The notes beneath the pieces were generated by a model. The model had not been told where the DNA came from. It saw nothing but the letters and a program-made list of their open reading frames with translations, and did no database searches. The translations under genes and the position numbers were made by a program. A stretch of DNA of 64,000 nucleotides from Polytrichum commune (lineage: Eukaryota; Streptophyta; Polytrichopsida; Polytrichales; Polytrichaceae), in assembly GCA_950295325.1 (NCBI GenBank), contig OX485804.1, forward strand, positions 1,426,001 to 1,490,000, written 5' to 3'. Below, piece after piece: positions 1 through 11,394 of this stretch (positions are counted from its first letter, which is position 1; each line of letters starts with the position of its first letter).

Positions 1-868
1 CACAACTAGGTTTTAAGTAAGTCTAGACTTATGCTTGAATTTTGTTTATTTGATCTTGTGTGTACAATGTACATGTAGTTTCTATCGGCAGACTCCATGA
101 TGAAAATCACATTAGTTAATCCTAGATGTGGAGTGCATCCCCAGGGTGGTAACTCTCCCTTTTAGAATTGTTGTTTCTAAATAACTTCTTATACTCAATC
201 TAATGAATTGATGACTTGTTCAAGTTCACAATTTTCAAGATAAACACATTGCAGGAGGGCATTGAGAGGTATCCATTGATATGGTTTTTGTTTGAATTTG
301 AGAAGGGCTACAAATTTCAAATCTCATGCTTAGAACTAGATAGAAGCATTTTTATTTCTCTAAAATGGGGGTTACCATGCAAACCCCCTAGTTGTTGAAT
401 TTCATTTCCAAGAAATTATAGTCTTAAAATTGCTTATAATGCAAAAATAGCTTTCAATATATGTTTCGTAGGAATGGTCTAGCAACTCCAAACCATGTTT
501 TTAAAATAATGAACCTTGTGACTGGTACAAATTGTTGTCACCTCATGAGTGCATCTCTTGAGTCACCTTTTATTGAGAATGTGTTATTTGGAGTGCAACT
601 TGATGTTTGAATACATAGTGTTGGGTATCTTCCATGAGTCACAAATTGCAATAGAAACTAAATTGGCTTTCCCCTATAGAGCCATTTAATGAACAAAATC
701 TAATCAAAAGTGTGATCATTAATAATTATTGTTGGAGAAATCCAACCATAAATGGTTTGCAATGATCCTCAACTACTGGATGATTGTAGAGAGGTACCCA
801 AAACTAAAAGGAGTGGTTGGCAGTTTGATGTGTCGGCCTTGAAATCTTCTCTTTAACTTGATGAAAAT
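1..868. other. Unassigned AT-rich intergenic DNA
   Basis: I see no coding region, RNA gene or recognisable element here. The one small open frame (216-398) has no domain signature and no splice context. The first repeat in the window begins just after this stretch. Confidence 0.5.
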
Positions 869-871
869 CTA

Positions 872-1235
872 CATAAAATATGATATTTAGTGTCATATGG
901 TCTATTATGTCACTGAGGTATCTTTACAGATGACACTTCTTATGAATAAGTGAACAAATATTCTCATGGGTGTTGGATGAGTTCATCCATTGGCCAGAAC
1001 CTTACCTTCTCTTGTCAACAACTTGTGATGCAATATTGTCATGGATGATGGAAATTGAGATGAAAATTCAATTGATAAGTGGCAGCAATTGCAACACTAG
1101 AAATCTATAATCTCCCCACAAGAAATGATAAATAATGTTGGGTTCAAATTTAGTGTTTGTGACACAATACCATGGTTTCCGAACAGTATTGAGAAAGAGT
1201 ATAAAAGTAGGTGACACTAAATATCATATTTAGTG
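872..1235 (+). mobile_element. Palindromic-end MITE, family B copy 1
   Basis: About 364 bp, flanked by TA on both sides. Each end is a self-complementary motif: CACTAAATAT and ATATTTAGTG around one base at the right end, with a slightly decayed version at the left. The interior (the stretch around CATATGG, then TTCATCCATTGGCC, then TCTTGTCAACAACTTGTGATG) recurs at 41259-41637 in the same orientation and at 43167-43538 in reverse. There is no coding capacity. A TA target site would fit the Tc1/mariner group, but TA could equally belong to the terminal repeat. Confidence 0.8.
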
Positions 1236-1302
1236 TAGATAGGTGGCCACGTGTTTCCTATATTCCATTTAAAGAAAAGAAAATTCCAATTGTAAATGTA
1301 CA

Positions 1303-2930
1303 GTCTAACCTCAATAATACGACACCTTGATTATACAACACATTTATGTCAATAAATTTTTCTAGTGTTAATTTACTCCAATAATATGACTACAATGCTC
1401 GTAATATGACTTTTTAAGGCCCGATTTGTCATCTAATAGAGGTAATTAATGTGTGCATGTGGTGGGATTCACAGTGAGATTTGTCTTGGGATCAGTGAGT
1501 ACATGGTAAATCATCAATTGGTTAACTAAAATTAATTGTTTTAAACCTCGGTATCAAAACATACATTACACTTTTGAGTCTTTGGATTTGGATGGAGGTT
1601 GAAGGGTTTAGTGATTGTTGGATGTGCAAATTAGAATTATGAAGTTGTTGATTTGTCTACTTAATTTGAAATTTGTCCTCACACCTAATTCTCAAATATT
1701 TTAGATTAGAAATTTCACTCCTTGCCGACTTATACTCCTAGATTTGCCCATTTCACTCTTTCATTTCTTGGCTCTGGAGGTGATAGTAGTCTTGAGTGGC
1801 AGATGCTTTTCATTTTGGGTATAATTTCAACAATTTCAGTTTTGATGACCACATCTCCACACAAAACAATTTGCACACAATTTGGTAAGCATTGATCTCC
1901 TCCGCATTGATTATGGCACCATAAGATGTTGACAACAAGGATGAGACTATTTTATTTTATCATGCCCAACCAAACAAGACACAAGGAAAAGTTTGTGGGC
2001 GCAACATTTAGAAGGATAGTCTTACTCTTGCTCTTGTTGTAAACACGATAGGCACAACCTAAGATCTTTTACAACTTTGTATGCCCAAAATGCTTTTGGA
2101 AAGTGGTTGCCAACAAATTATGTATGGTGGTTTGCAAACCAAATGACATGGATGACATTATATGTATCCGACAATTGGATGATGAGCCTCAATGTATATT
2201 TCAAATCTCAAAAGTGGAAGGTAAATTTTATTATGAACAAATATGTTATTCATTCCCTTGAGCTCATTGTAAGGGGTGAATTAAAAACCTTGCAGTTGAG
2301 CAATATTGCTATTGCTTTCTTATCACCTAATGTTACAAGTGTGGTACATCCCTTGGATTAGGGAATAATTGCTTCATTCAAAGTTTAGTTTAAGAACAAG
2401 TTTTGAAAAAAGATTCTCTCTCATTTTGATTCTTCTATTACTCACCAAGATTTGAGGAATATAATGCCTAATGTCTGGTTGGCTATTATGTGGTGCTCTC
2501 AAGTGTGGAGAAAGATGAATCCCTACATCATGCGAACAACTCGAGGATGTCCAAGATTTTACTTGCATATCGGAGTGCCAATTTTTCCATGAATAATGAA
2601 TGTGAGAAATTGAGAATGAAAGAAAGGACAAATGAATTGGCAAAGTCTCATTTCCTCTTTGAATCTTGGAAGCGAAGAAATGCCTCCTGAAGAATATGTG
2701 CAATTGGTAGGAGAGGAAATTGTCAATGCAAAGTACATCGTGGCTAAGTTGGTGGATTTGGCATGGGGTAGAGAAATCCGTTTAAATTTGAATGAAGAGC
2801 CAATGGAGGGGAATAATGTGGATGACCAGCCAACCCCAATAAGCAAACTTCCTCAAGCCCATGAGTATGCCCAATAACTATTAAATCTAAGCATCCTTCA
2901 AAATTTTCAATTGCAGATTTGATGAACATG
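1303..2930 (+). pseudogene. Broken pogo/Tigger-like DNA transposon
   Basis: The left end at 1303 starts CAGTCTAACCTCAATAATAC after a TA, which is the known form of pogo/Tigger terminal repeats. About 600 bp further on, translated fragments follow the DDE domain order of this family. There is a DET-like segment near 1940, then a KTQGKVCGRNI segment near 1975, and then the hallmark FLSPNVTSVVHPLD, which is followed by a stop and GIIASFKV (2311-2385). The frame is broken by several stops and shifts. The DNA-binding N-terminus is not seen and no matching right end is found, so the copy is dead and right-truncated. The closest host-gene relatives are CENP-B/jerky-type proteins, but the decay rules out a domesticated gene here. 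Confidence 0.7.
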
Positions 2931-3189
2931 CAAGTTTTTATGGGTAAATTGCTATAGAATGACTAAAAAAAGTTACAAGTTTTTGTGATGTGTTGTTGAC
3001 CCAGGGTAATTTACAGGGGAAAGAGGCAAACTATTTGCAAAGGCAACCTAATTGCACATACCAACCAACTTTACCTAAACAATTGTGTCTAAGTGATTCC
3101 ATATTTTTTAATGTTCTAAGATAAGTTAAGAGCATCAAGCTAGTCTAAATCATGAAGGTGAAGCCTCCAAATGTATGATAATGATACTA

Positions 3190-3405
3190 CACTAAATATA
3201 GTGTTTAGTGTCATATGGCATTTTATGTCATTGTGGTAACTTTTCTAAGGATACTTCTTAAAAATAAGTTAACAACAACTATCATCGCAACTTTACAAGT
3301 ATTATTTTCATTCTAATATTTGTGTTATAAAAGATTGCCATGGATGATTGACATTTCAATGAAAAATCACTAAGTAAATGATTGTTTTTACAAGACCTCA
3401 CTCCC
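3190..3405 (+). mobile_element. Palindromic-end MITE, family B, right-truncated
   Basis: It begins CACTAAATATAGTGTTTAGT after TA and continues with the family B interior: CATATGGCATTTTATGTCAT, then CCATGGATGATTGACATTTC, then an AAAAATCACTAAGTAAATGA-like stretch. It loses similarity near 3405 without a right end. Confidence 0.7.
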
Positions 3406-3419
3406 CCACCTTTCTTAAA

Positions 3420-3483
3420 CAATGGGGAACAATGTGGAACAATGGGGAACAATGGGTGATGGTCTCACCACCACCACCACCAC
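3420..3483. repeat. Simple repeats: GGGGAACAAT units and a CAC run
   Basis: A short array of a roughly 12-13 base unit containing GGAACAATG is followed, after a few bases, by about six ACC/CAC triplets. Both are microsatellite-like. Nothing coding is seen around them, and 3484-4320 holds no recognisable feature. Confidence 0.7.
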
Positions 3484-4332
3484 ATTGTCCTTTGCATATT
3501 GATATTGCAAAAGTCTTAAATCGGTCTAATATGCAAACTATGCATTGAAATAAGACCCATAAGTGTAGTCATTTATGGTTTATTTTGGAACACACAAATA
3601 TGAATACCATAGATGATAAGCATGTTCGGCGCTTTGGTGTTGAAATATTCATTTTTTGAGATGATACATGAAATTTTGTACTGTTCCTAACTACTACAAT
3701 CTAACACATGGCAATTTGATCAAATTCTAATTTAGATCTTCTTTTCATCTACAATAAGCTTTGGATTGAATTATAAATAAGCATATACAAAGTGCAATCA
3801 AAACTAAAGGTGATGGGGAATTTAATTATTACTTCCAACACTAGAGGAAAACTTGTCCATGACAATCATCTGTTGCAACTTATTCAGTACAACTCATGAT
3901 AAGAAATTGTATAAAGCAATAAATTTGGTTGTCAACTAAAGATTTTTGGTTGCAGTTGTTGGACAATTGCTCAAGAATTTAAAGGAATAAACACAAATGC
4001 ACTTTTGATAATCATAATTAAATTGAGGGAGGTCCAATCTCCAACCTAGTTTTTGTTGATGGCTCATCATAGGTTCACTAATGCGATACTAGCTCTTTTT
4101 CTGTGTAAATTGTACTGGTAGAAGTTGGAGACCATGAAAACAAACCAAATGATACCCACAAAACTTACATGCAACCATTTTAAATGATTTAGGAGGTTTT
4201 CCGACGCAAAGATTTCATAGTAGAAATACACATAAAACATTGAAGTTTTCCAATGTAACTTTGAAATGATAGATGTTTATTCATCAAAGTTGAATAGCAT
4301 TGCTATGAGCTATGTGTATGGGCACCTAGTGC

Positions 4333-4687
4333 GCTCCGGGCTAAATCACATCTGTGTTTGGTTGGGGCCTGCCCCTCTCACGCCTCCTTCACTGTCCGGT
4401 CTTCCTGCCCACAGTTGCGTGGAAACTCTTCCTTTTTGGGAACCTATGTGACAATATCTAGTCAAAGTTACAAATAATATTCAAATTACCATCACTTTCA
4501 TTATTCCCAAGTTAATTGATGGAGTTAATCACATGCCAAAGGAGCTTAATGACTTGAGTGACCGGGTATTGTCACATTGGTCCCCAATGGGGACGAGTTC
4601 CTGCACAAGTGCGGGCAGGAAAACCAGGCAGTGAAGGAGGCATGGGAGGGGCGGGGCCTAGCCGAACACAAAAGTGATTTAGCATGG
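4333..4687. mobile_element. Mutator-like MITE with ~100-bp inverted ends
   Basis: The two ends are inverted copies of each other over about 100 bp and are much richer in GC than the surroundings. Both contain GCTAAATCAC, a GGCCCCGCCCCT-like block, GCCTCCTTCACTG and TTCCTGCCC. A 12-bp direct repeat GGCACCTAGTGC lies on each side (4321-4332 and 4688-4699). Long TIRs plus a target duplication of about 9-12 bp are the Mutator superfamily pattern. There is no open reading frame of note. Confidence 0.75.
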
Positions 4688-4805
4688 GGCACCTAGTGCA
4701 ATCACTAAATTCAACTTTTGAATCACTTCACTTGGTGCATGAGTTTCTTATGCAATTTAGAATTACCAAGGATAGCAATTTCTATAATAAACAAGTAGGG
4801 CACCC

Positions 4806-5029
4806 TACAATAAGTAAAATAAATACTTAGTTTCATTTCCTCTTTGGAGCTACACAATGCTATATATATTTACTATTAATGTGACATTTTACTAAGTATA
4901 GATGTTGATGCTCTATAATGTCCAAACAACCAATTTGACCTTTATAGGCAAAAGAACGAGATATATACTAAATAGTTATAGCATTGCGTTATCCCAAATA
5001 GTAAGCGACACCGAACACAATATTTAGTG
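4806..5029 (+). mobile_element. Palindromic-end MITE, family C copy 1
   Basis: About 220 bp, clearly the same element as 25412-25628. Shared blocks are TTTGGAGCTACACAATGCTA, TATAATGTCCAAACAACCAA and TATACTAAATAGTTATAGCA. The right end keeps TATTTAGTG next to TA, while the left end has decayed. It is non-coding. Confidence 0.7.
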
Positions 5030-5174
5030 TAGTCTTTCAGAAGTCCTTAGTAGATGCCGTGTTGTTGACTTCACTTCATTTAGGTCAATGCGTAATGTTT
5101 GAGATCCTTAGAATACATTTCAAAGGGTTATAAAGCTTATAACATGTGACCATTTTCTAAGCATACTAGCTTTA

Positions 5175-5597
5175 TTTGTAAAGCAACCAAGATGAAAACC
5201 ATGGGTTCAGTCCAAACCTTGAATTTCCGAGAAATAACACAAAGTCACCCAAGTTTTCCTTGAAGCTTAAAATATCATTCACAAAGAGGGGTGTCGGGCT
5301 ATTAGAAAGCAACTTTCTAGCTTGTCCTACAAGGATGGGTGGGCCAAGCTAGCTTTGCATAGGTCGATCCGGGGGTTAGGACAAACGGGTCCTATGCACA
5401 TACCCTATTTTAAATCTTAAAACCCTCTCAAAGTTTGAGAAATAGAAAAATGTCACAAATCTCAAAAGTTTTACCCAACTTTTTAATATGAGCTCCAATA
5501 CACAACGAACTAATGAGCTCTTGATAGAAAGCTTTGTGAAAGAAGGATCAAACCCACAATTTTATCCCTCTTTGAGGGACTTTACAGATAACCCTAA
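5175..5597. mobile_element. Family G repeat, copy 1 (left end decayed)
   Basis: It shares a long interior with copies at 20841-21167, 38893-39307 and 45043-45238. The common order is CTTTCTAGCTTGTCCTAC, GGTGGGCCAAGC, GGTCGATCCGGG, a TTTCACCCAACTTT-like stretch, and an end reading GATAACCCTAA (consensus GATAACTCT). The best-preserved copy has AGAGTTAT at its left end and ATAACTCT at its right, so this looks like a non-autonomous DNA transposon of about 415 bp. The superfamily is not determined. Confidence 0.65.
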
Positions 5598-5599
5598 AC

Positions 5600-6421
5600 C
5601 CACAAAAGTAGGAATCAGTTCTAAGTCCCAATCCATAATAATTAGAACACCCACCTTATGGTTATCCATGTGGTACATAATACACTCTAGACTACTCCAA
5701 GGCTTTTCTATCACCTTGTCACAAGCTGATTGCATGTGCTGCATATATAAGAGTACCCAAATTCAACGATGAGTCATAGGGCTTGGAATGACACTCTTTG
5801 ACACACTGGTACACCCTAAACTCCATAATATCAACCTTCATAATGCCACACACTCTCTAATATCCCGAAAGCCTAGGGAATGGATGTTCACAGTTCAAAT
5901 CTCACTCCTTATTGTCACATTTCTCTCCCTTATATCACCAAATTGTCATTAATGTAAACCACCAAAGAAGTCAACCCACACCCTCACATTGCGCCATGTG
6001 TCATCATGTGGAGTGTCTTTTTCGTCTTCTTCTTCTGCCACTTGTTGAATGTTGGTGCATGCATCCGCCACATCACCCGGGAAGGCCAAGTGGAGTGGAC
6101 CACACTAGCGTAGGTGACGGGAGAACGAATTCAAATTGTCCTCACATCTCCTTTGTGTTATTCCACAATGTAACATGCTACACTAACTCTATAGTATGAC
6201 ACATCCATGTTAACACTACAAAACTCCATAATATCATGTGCACTTTGGTTGCCACATGTGTGATACTATGGAGTTTAGAGTGTATTGCGAAGTTTTTAAT
6301 TACGGAAGACCAAGCGGCTCTCAAAGCCAAAAAAACTATTGTAGTGTATGGTGAGGTGCTCTGCAAGGTAACTTCTCTCACCTTCAATGAAAGTTGCCCC
6401 CTTTTCAAGACAACATAATAA
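5600..6421. other. Unassigned; partial inverted repeat around ACTCCATAATATCA
   Basis: The motif AAACTCCATAATATCA occurs near 5818 and again near 6219, and its inverse (TGATACTATGGAGTTTAGAG) lies near 6260. That suggests the ends of a decayed inverted-repeat element, but I cannot set borders or find a target duplication. No gene is supported. Confidence 0.35.
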
Positions 6422-6935
6422 GGGCCGCTTCACACTATAGCCGAAGGTCGAGAGGCCGTTGATTTTCACCAATCAGATTGTAAGTAAACCAAGAAAGTCG
6501 GCCTCTCAACCCTTCACACTAGAGGCCAAAGTCCAAAGGCCGTCGCAATTTAAAATGTATACTTTTTTACCAAGGCGACAAACTCTCGAAGGAAATTTGG
6601 GTCGGACGAGAATGTAAACCCAAACTATGGTCGAGAGGCCGTTGATTTTTTTCATTAAAAAATCAACATTGACAAGATCTTGGCCGTTAGATTGGAGGGG
6701 TTGTTTTGGGCAAGGAATAAAGTGTAATGCTCCTTCTTCCTTTGGACTTTGGGCTTGGCATTTGGAGGCTTCACACTATGGCCGTTTAAGTCGAAAGGCT
6801 GTGGGAGTTCATGGCCAAAGATTTGGACTTTGGACTTGGCCTTTGGAGACTTCACACTATGCCTGGCTGAAGGCTCCAATTTCTATATTTTTATTGGCTA
6901 TTTTCAATCCATTTCTAAAGCCATTCATCCAATTG
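6422..6935. mobile_element. PIF/Harbinger-like MITE, GGGCCGC group copy 1, rearranged
   Basis: The left end GGGCCGCTTCACACTATAG follows TAA, and its interior matches the intact element at 39571-40089 in opposite orientation: CCGTTAGATTGGAGGGG, and GGCTTCACACTATGGCC repeated internally. A second CTTCACACTATG block with flanking sequence appears twice near 6771 and 6852, so part of the element has been duplicated inside itself. The far end is lost near 6935. No transposase is encoded. Confidence 0.65.
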
Positions 6936-7445
6936 GATCATCAAGTTGAGATTAGTGTCTATCTCACATATAGCACATTGCACTCCTTTACTCTCGGAGA
7001 ATAGCCTCTTTGTCACCCATCTCCGATTGAGTTTTAGTCCCATAAGCGTTTCCTCCATTTTATTTCATACGAATCTTGGATGTTGGCAAAAGATTGCGAT
7101 TATCTCATAAAAATCCAATGGAAGAATCTCTCACTTCAGCAGTCACTAAAAATGTTATTTAAAATCACCCAAAACAAAAGGTTAGACCTTTGCAACAAGA
7201 TTGTAATCTTGGTTCGCCTCATGTAAGTTAGATCATGAATTAATCTTCAAGGCACTAGTGGCTAGCTAGGAACTAGTATTGTGTGTCACTATAGTGCCCA
7301 TCCTCGAAAGGGGAGAGTAGTATTGTCCCAATGTCCCCTTGTCCGGTGGGCATCGGGTCATTGACGTTACGAACGGACACTTTATTCACACCAGCCCCTT
7401 GCTAAAAAGGGACCGGAGTTTCTATCTATCTAGATCATGAATTAA
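6936..7445. other. Unassigned intergenic DNA
   Basis: No element borders, coding exon or RNA motif is recognised in this interval between two PIF-like MITEs. Confidence 0.4.
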
Positions 7446-7945
7446 GGGCCACTTCACACACGGGACTAAGAGCCCATGACCATTACACTCCAAGCACTCT
7501 CATTGGTGGAAAGGACGGAGCCGGTCCAAGTTCGCTTCACACTACGCTTGAGGGACCAACGGAGTATGTGAATGCAAGATGGAATGTAAAGTCTACATGG
7601 ATTCCTACATGGCACCGAATGGATCATGTTTCACGGTCACTTGGACTATTTTGAAAAGCCACCTCTTGGAGGTAGGCCTAACACAAAACCGGGAGACCAT
7701 GGCACTCCTAACGCTCACAACCGTTGGTTTATTCTATTTTATCATGTGTGAGGACCCGCATGAATAGAATTTCATTGAAATAGCATTTGGTTGAGGGCCC
7801 GGTCACGTATGACTTCACACTACACTTGAGGGTCCGTGACCACACTACGTGATTTTGGAGGTGTGTTGGGGCGGCCTTTGGACACTTTCTTTTGGGCTCT
7901 CACAATCTCATGGTAACGGCCCTTGGCTTGTGTGTGAAGTGGCCC
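7446..7945. mobile_element. PIF/Harbinger-like MITE, GGGCCACTTC group
   Basis: A 500-bp element with inverted ends GGGCCACTTCACACACG and (at the right) TGTGTGAAGTGGCCC, flanked by TAA on both sides. A TWA target duplication with GGG-C ends is diagnostic of the PIF/Harbinger (Tourist) group. It contains internal copies of CTTCACACTAC, so subterminal repeats are present. The small open frame at 7579-7767 lies inside it and shows no transposase motif. Confidence 0.8.
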
Positions 7946-8147
7946 TAAGATGTGGCTTTTGAAGGGTTACTCGAGATATTTTCAAATAGCTCGTACATGA
8001 GTACCAGCTGTAAAGCCACTAAATATCTCCCTACTGTTTTAAGGTAATTAACGGATCCCCAAATCCACCCGAGCCAGGGCCGCATTAAGAAGGGCGACGT
8101 GATCCACTTCTTGCTCAAGCGAACTACACTAAAATTCATTGGTTTAA

Positions 8148-8225
8148 GTTAGTGTGGCTCCCACTATACATCATTGACCAACACTAACTGTCTTGCAACC
8201 ACCGGGTGGTACCAAGGGAGAGTGT
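8148..8225. repeat. Dispersed repeat M, shared with RPS20 intron 2
   Basis: About 78 bp similar to 58416-58495. Shared blocks are GTGTGGCYCMCA, TCATTGACC, TTGCAA and ACCGGGTGG-like sequence. Too short and diverged to classify. Confidence 0.5.
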
Positions 8226-8477
8226 CACTTTGAAACGTGAAGATAACAATTGTTCTATGATAGGTGAAGAGGAGTGTAATTTGTTTTGTGAGTTTAAGGG
8301 AGCAAAGTTTGTTATGTTTATTGGTAGTATTGCTAAAATAGGTTTCAAAGGTAGGTTAGAGATGTGTATATTTTCGTTTGATTGAGATGGTGTCATGTTG
8401 GATATGTTTATTTTGTCATAATTTCATTGATGTGGGGAGGTATCATGTAAATTGGGAGGTAGTACATGGGTTTGAGT

Positions 8478-8802
8478 CGGGGGGGGGGGGGGGCAGTGTG
8501 TTAAAAAGTTAAGGATATAGGTGCGAACAACCACTATTTTATAGGGGGTATTACTTTCAATTCTCTTCTTTCTTTCTCATGCTATCATTATGTTATTTTT
8601 TACTTTGGGTTAAAAGAAAAATGGCTTGCATTACTTATAATTCCAAATTACCTATTATTCCATACCCTATAGTACTTTAAAGATGTCCAGTGCCATTTTT
8701 GATACCCTATATTACTCTTAAGTCCATTTATAAATATATACCCTATCATTTGTTCGCACGTATATTGCTACTCCAACCAATGACTACCCCCCCCCCCTCG
8801 AG
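8478..8802. mobile_element. hAT-like MITE with poly-G/poly-C ends, copy 1
   Basis: The element begins with C and then a run of about fifteen G, and ends with a C run followed by TCGAG. The 8-bp duplication GTTTGAGT flanks it exactly (8470-8477 and 8803-8810), which is the hAT target length. The interior is nearly identical to 22454-22804: GGATATAGGTGCGAACAACC, TTATAGGGGGTATTACTTTC and TTTGTTCGCACGTATATTGC. It is non-coding. High similarity to the second copy suggests recent activity. Confidence 0.85.
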
Positions 8803-8810
8803 GTTTGAGT

Positions 8811-9480
8811 CATGTTTGGGTGTATATCCCATGATTGTGCTAGAAGATTTGTAACTGGTGGGTTAAACGGAGAAGATATTATAAGCGTATGTGTGTGAAG
8901 GATGTGTTTTCTAGTGTGTTTTCGGTTTGCTATGTTTTGTAGGGGGTCGGAGGTTCTCGATTCGATGTGTGGGGCACAAGGTCTTGTGATGGGGTCGGGA
9001 GGTAGTTGTTTATAAATTTGATTGTATTTTGGTGTAGTCGGTGGGTAAATATTGGGAAGAGGTGAGTTAGGTGTAGGAGTAGGGTGTGGTTGTTTATATG
9101 TATTGGGTAAGTTGTTTGTCGTGGGTCAGTGATTTTTGATTGGCTTAGAATAGAGAGTGGGAGGAGTATTTGGAGTTGAACGGAGGTGATGTATTGATAT
9201 CTAATGATAGTTTGGGACTTTGGTTTACTCCATTTGTATCATCTCTTATCATTTTCAAAGTGTTTTAGTAGTTGTGGGCGAGCATACGTTCAAGCTATCC
9301 AAGTCCGGTGTTGGGGTAACTCTTCATTTTTGTGAGTTGTTTGTTCATTTGATCTTGAGTGAAGAGCTTCGTGCACTCAAAATCTCCTTTGGTAGTAGGT
9401 ACATCCTCAAGGGCCAAAGGAGTTGAAAAGGGAGGGAGGTTGTGTGGGGTGTGGCTTGTACAACCGTGAGGATGTCTACC
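8811..9480 (-). other. Strongly GT-skewed stretch, no gene supported
   Basis: The + strand is rich in G and T with few C for about 650 bp, and the skew continues left of the hAT-like MITE to about 8180. Read on the minus strand it gives Pro/Thr/Asn/His-rich fragments without one long open frame. It could be a decayed low-complexity coding region or a skewed repeat. I recognise no family. Confidence 0.35.
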
Positions 9481-9709
9481 ATAGCTTGATGTGCATCCTT
9501 GACATTTAGTCTTTTGAGTCTCTTTGTACTATATACTCATATATGTGGAACACCAAATGTATGATTGTGGTACATAATCTTGGTTTTAGGTTCAATGTTG
9601 GTGAGGTTCAACTTAATACACACACACACACCCGCACAATTACCTAACATTCTTTGGGGTGAGTCTATTACTAGGGTTTTAGCTCATGTATCTCATTCAT
9701 TGAACTATA

Positions 9710-10228
9710 CTATTTATGGAATTTAGTGCCACATGTGTAATAATGTCACTTATGCTAGGTTACTCTAATGATCAATAACCTCACCATTAGTGTCACCTCA
9801 AGACACTTGGCTCTAGTGCACTTACTAATATCTTAGCATGAGTATGTTCAATAATGTCATGAGGTGTATGATTGTGTTACACAATGGCTACAAGTTGACT
9901 AAAGTGTACACAAATGACATTTGGCATCATTATGCTCAAGAATATCTTCCGCTTGCATACTAAAATGTAGACATATGACATTTGTTATATATTTGCTCAA
10001 TGAGATATTTTCCTTGCACACTAAAATTCAAAACTATCATCTTAAGTATCCCAATGTAATGTGTTAAATGTTATAATGTAAATAGTGTTTCACTTCAGAA
10101 AAGTACTTTTGTTGACGAATAATTTCATATTGACAAATGGGGGACGTGACACTTTGAGACCTCTAGGCATAGATCTAGTTTAGGCTCTTTGCAAATAGCG
10201 TACGTGACACTAAATACCATAAACGGTG
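9710..10228. mobile_element. Palindromic-end MITE, divergent family Q
   Basis: The left end CTATTTATGGAATTTAGTG is the inverse of the right end CACTAAATACCATAAACGG-like sequence, and TA lies outside each. Subterminal CCACATG/ACGTGAC also pair. The element is about 519 bp. The interior has two imperfect tandem units near 9920-10045 containing TGACATTTG, TTGCTCAA and GCACACTAAAATT. It is related to family B by its ends but not by its interior. Confidence 0.6.
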
Positions 10229-10302
10229 TAGTACAACACCATGATAAGGTAATTCAAGCTACTCTTCTTAGTTTGACAACTCTTTATTATGAGCACATAG
10301 TC

Positions 10303-10312
10303 CCCCCCCCCT
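10303..10312. repeat. C homopolymer in an otherwise AT-rich stretch
   Basis: A run of about ten C. Unlike the poly-G/poly-C MITEs it has no partner G run or shared interior nearby, so I do not call an element. Confidence 0.6.
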
Positions 10313-10606
10313 TGGAAACGAACAAAAACATTTTATGAATCAACTAAAAGTTATTCAAACATCATACTAATTAATAGTTGCACATGACAACAACCTCATC
10401 ATCATCTACAATCATACACAAAACATGTGGAGATGAAATTACCTCAATATCTTGGTCCCCAAGTTTACAAATCACTTAGGTAAAGCTTTATGAATCAAAT
10501 CAAGATTCATAAATGTGTAATCTCTCTATCTAGATATGTGCATTGTTGAATACGGCATGAAACATATTTGTTCAACTTTGCAGACCAAGACATAGAGTAA
10601 GAAGTA

Positions 10607-11004
10607 GGGCCGGTGTAGACTTTGATGAAGAAGTGCATTGGTCAAGAATTTTAGGGGAATGGAGTAATATGATTGGCTATGAAATAGGTTCCTCATTGGG
10701 CGGGGTTTACACTACAAGCCAAAGTATTCCACCAGAGAATTTCAAGCATGCATTAAAAAATGACATGGCTGCCAACATGGCAACAATTTTGACTTTGTGA
10801 GTTCTATGGAGGTCAAGTTTCTCGGACAACCTCAAACCCCTCAGACAAGAAACTTGGCCTCCGGAGAACTCCAACTTGAGGCATTTAAAAAAACAAGTAT
10901 TTTCCATCTTGTTTGCCATATCAATCATTGCCTCAAATAATCTTCTCTTGAGCTAAAATTCTTGACTAACTGGTGCACTTCTTCACCGTAGTCTAAACCG
11001 ACCC
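10607..11004. mobile_element. PIF/Harbinger-like MITE, GGGCCGGTGTAGAC group
   Basis: The inverted ends pair over about 60 bp: GGGCCGGTGTAGACTTTGAT on the left against AGTCTAAACCGACCC on the right, with GAAGAAGTGCA and TCAAGAATTTTAG matching further in. The right flank is TTA and the left GTA, so the 3-bp target duplication has one mismatch. No transposase frame is present. Confidence 0.65.
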
Positions 11005-11081
11005 TTAGAGCATGAAACAATGATTGACCTTGTCTCCACCACAAATTCCAGTCCACACTCCACTAAAACGTCATTATACTA

Positions 11082-11394
11082 CACTAAATATTGTATGTAG
11101 TGTCGCCAATTCTATTTGTTTTGCACAACACTGTTTGTAAAACCGCCCATGTAGTGTCCCCAACACTAAATATAAACCTTCCATTTTTAATTTTTAATTT
11201 TTTTTTATCAATCCTTATGGAAATTTAAGCATTGTAGATTTACAATGTTGCAATTATTGTCACTTACTAAATGATTTCCATCCAAAGTTTAAGCACCCAT
11301 GATATTCACTAGAGAAATGTTAGAAGTGTCATTAGAAAAGTTACCACAATGACAAAAAAGAAATGCCATATGACACTCAAAACAATATTCAGTG
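11082..11394 (-). mobile_element. Palindromic-end MITE, family B, internally deleted copy
   Basis: TA flanks both sides. The interior matches the other family B copies in reverse: TTTACAATGTTGCAATTATT, CACTTACTAAATGATTTCCA and a CATATGACACT end. About 50 bp of the middle are missing, and a T-rich expansion lies near 11200. Confidence 0.75.
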
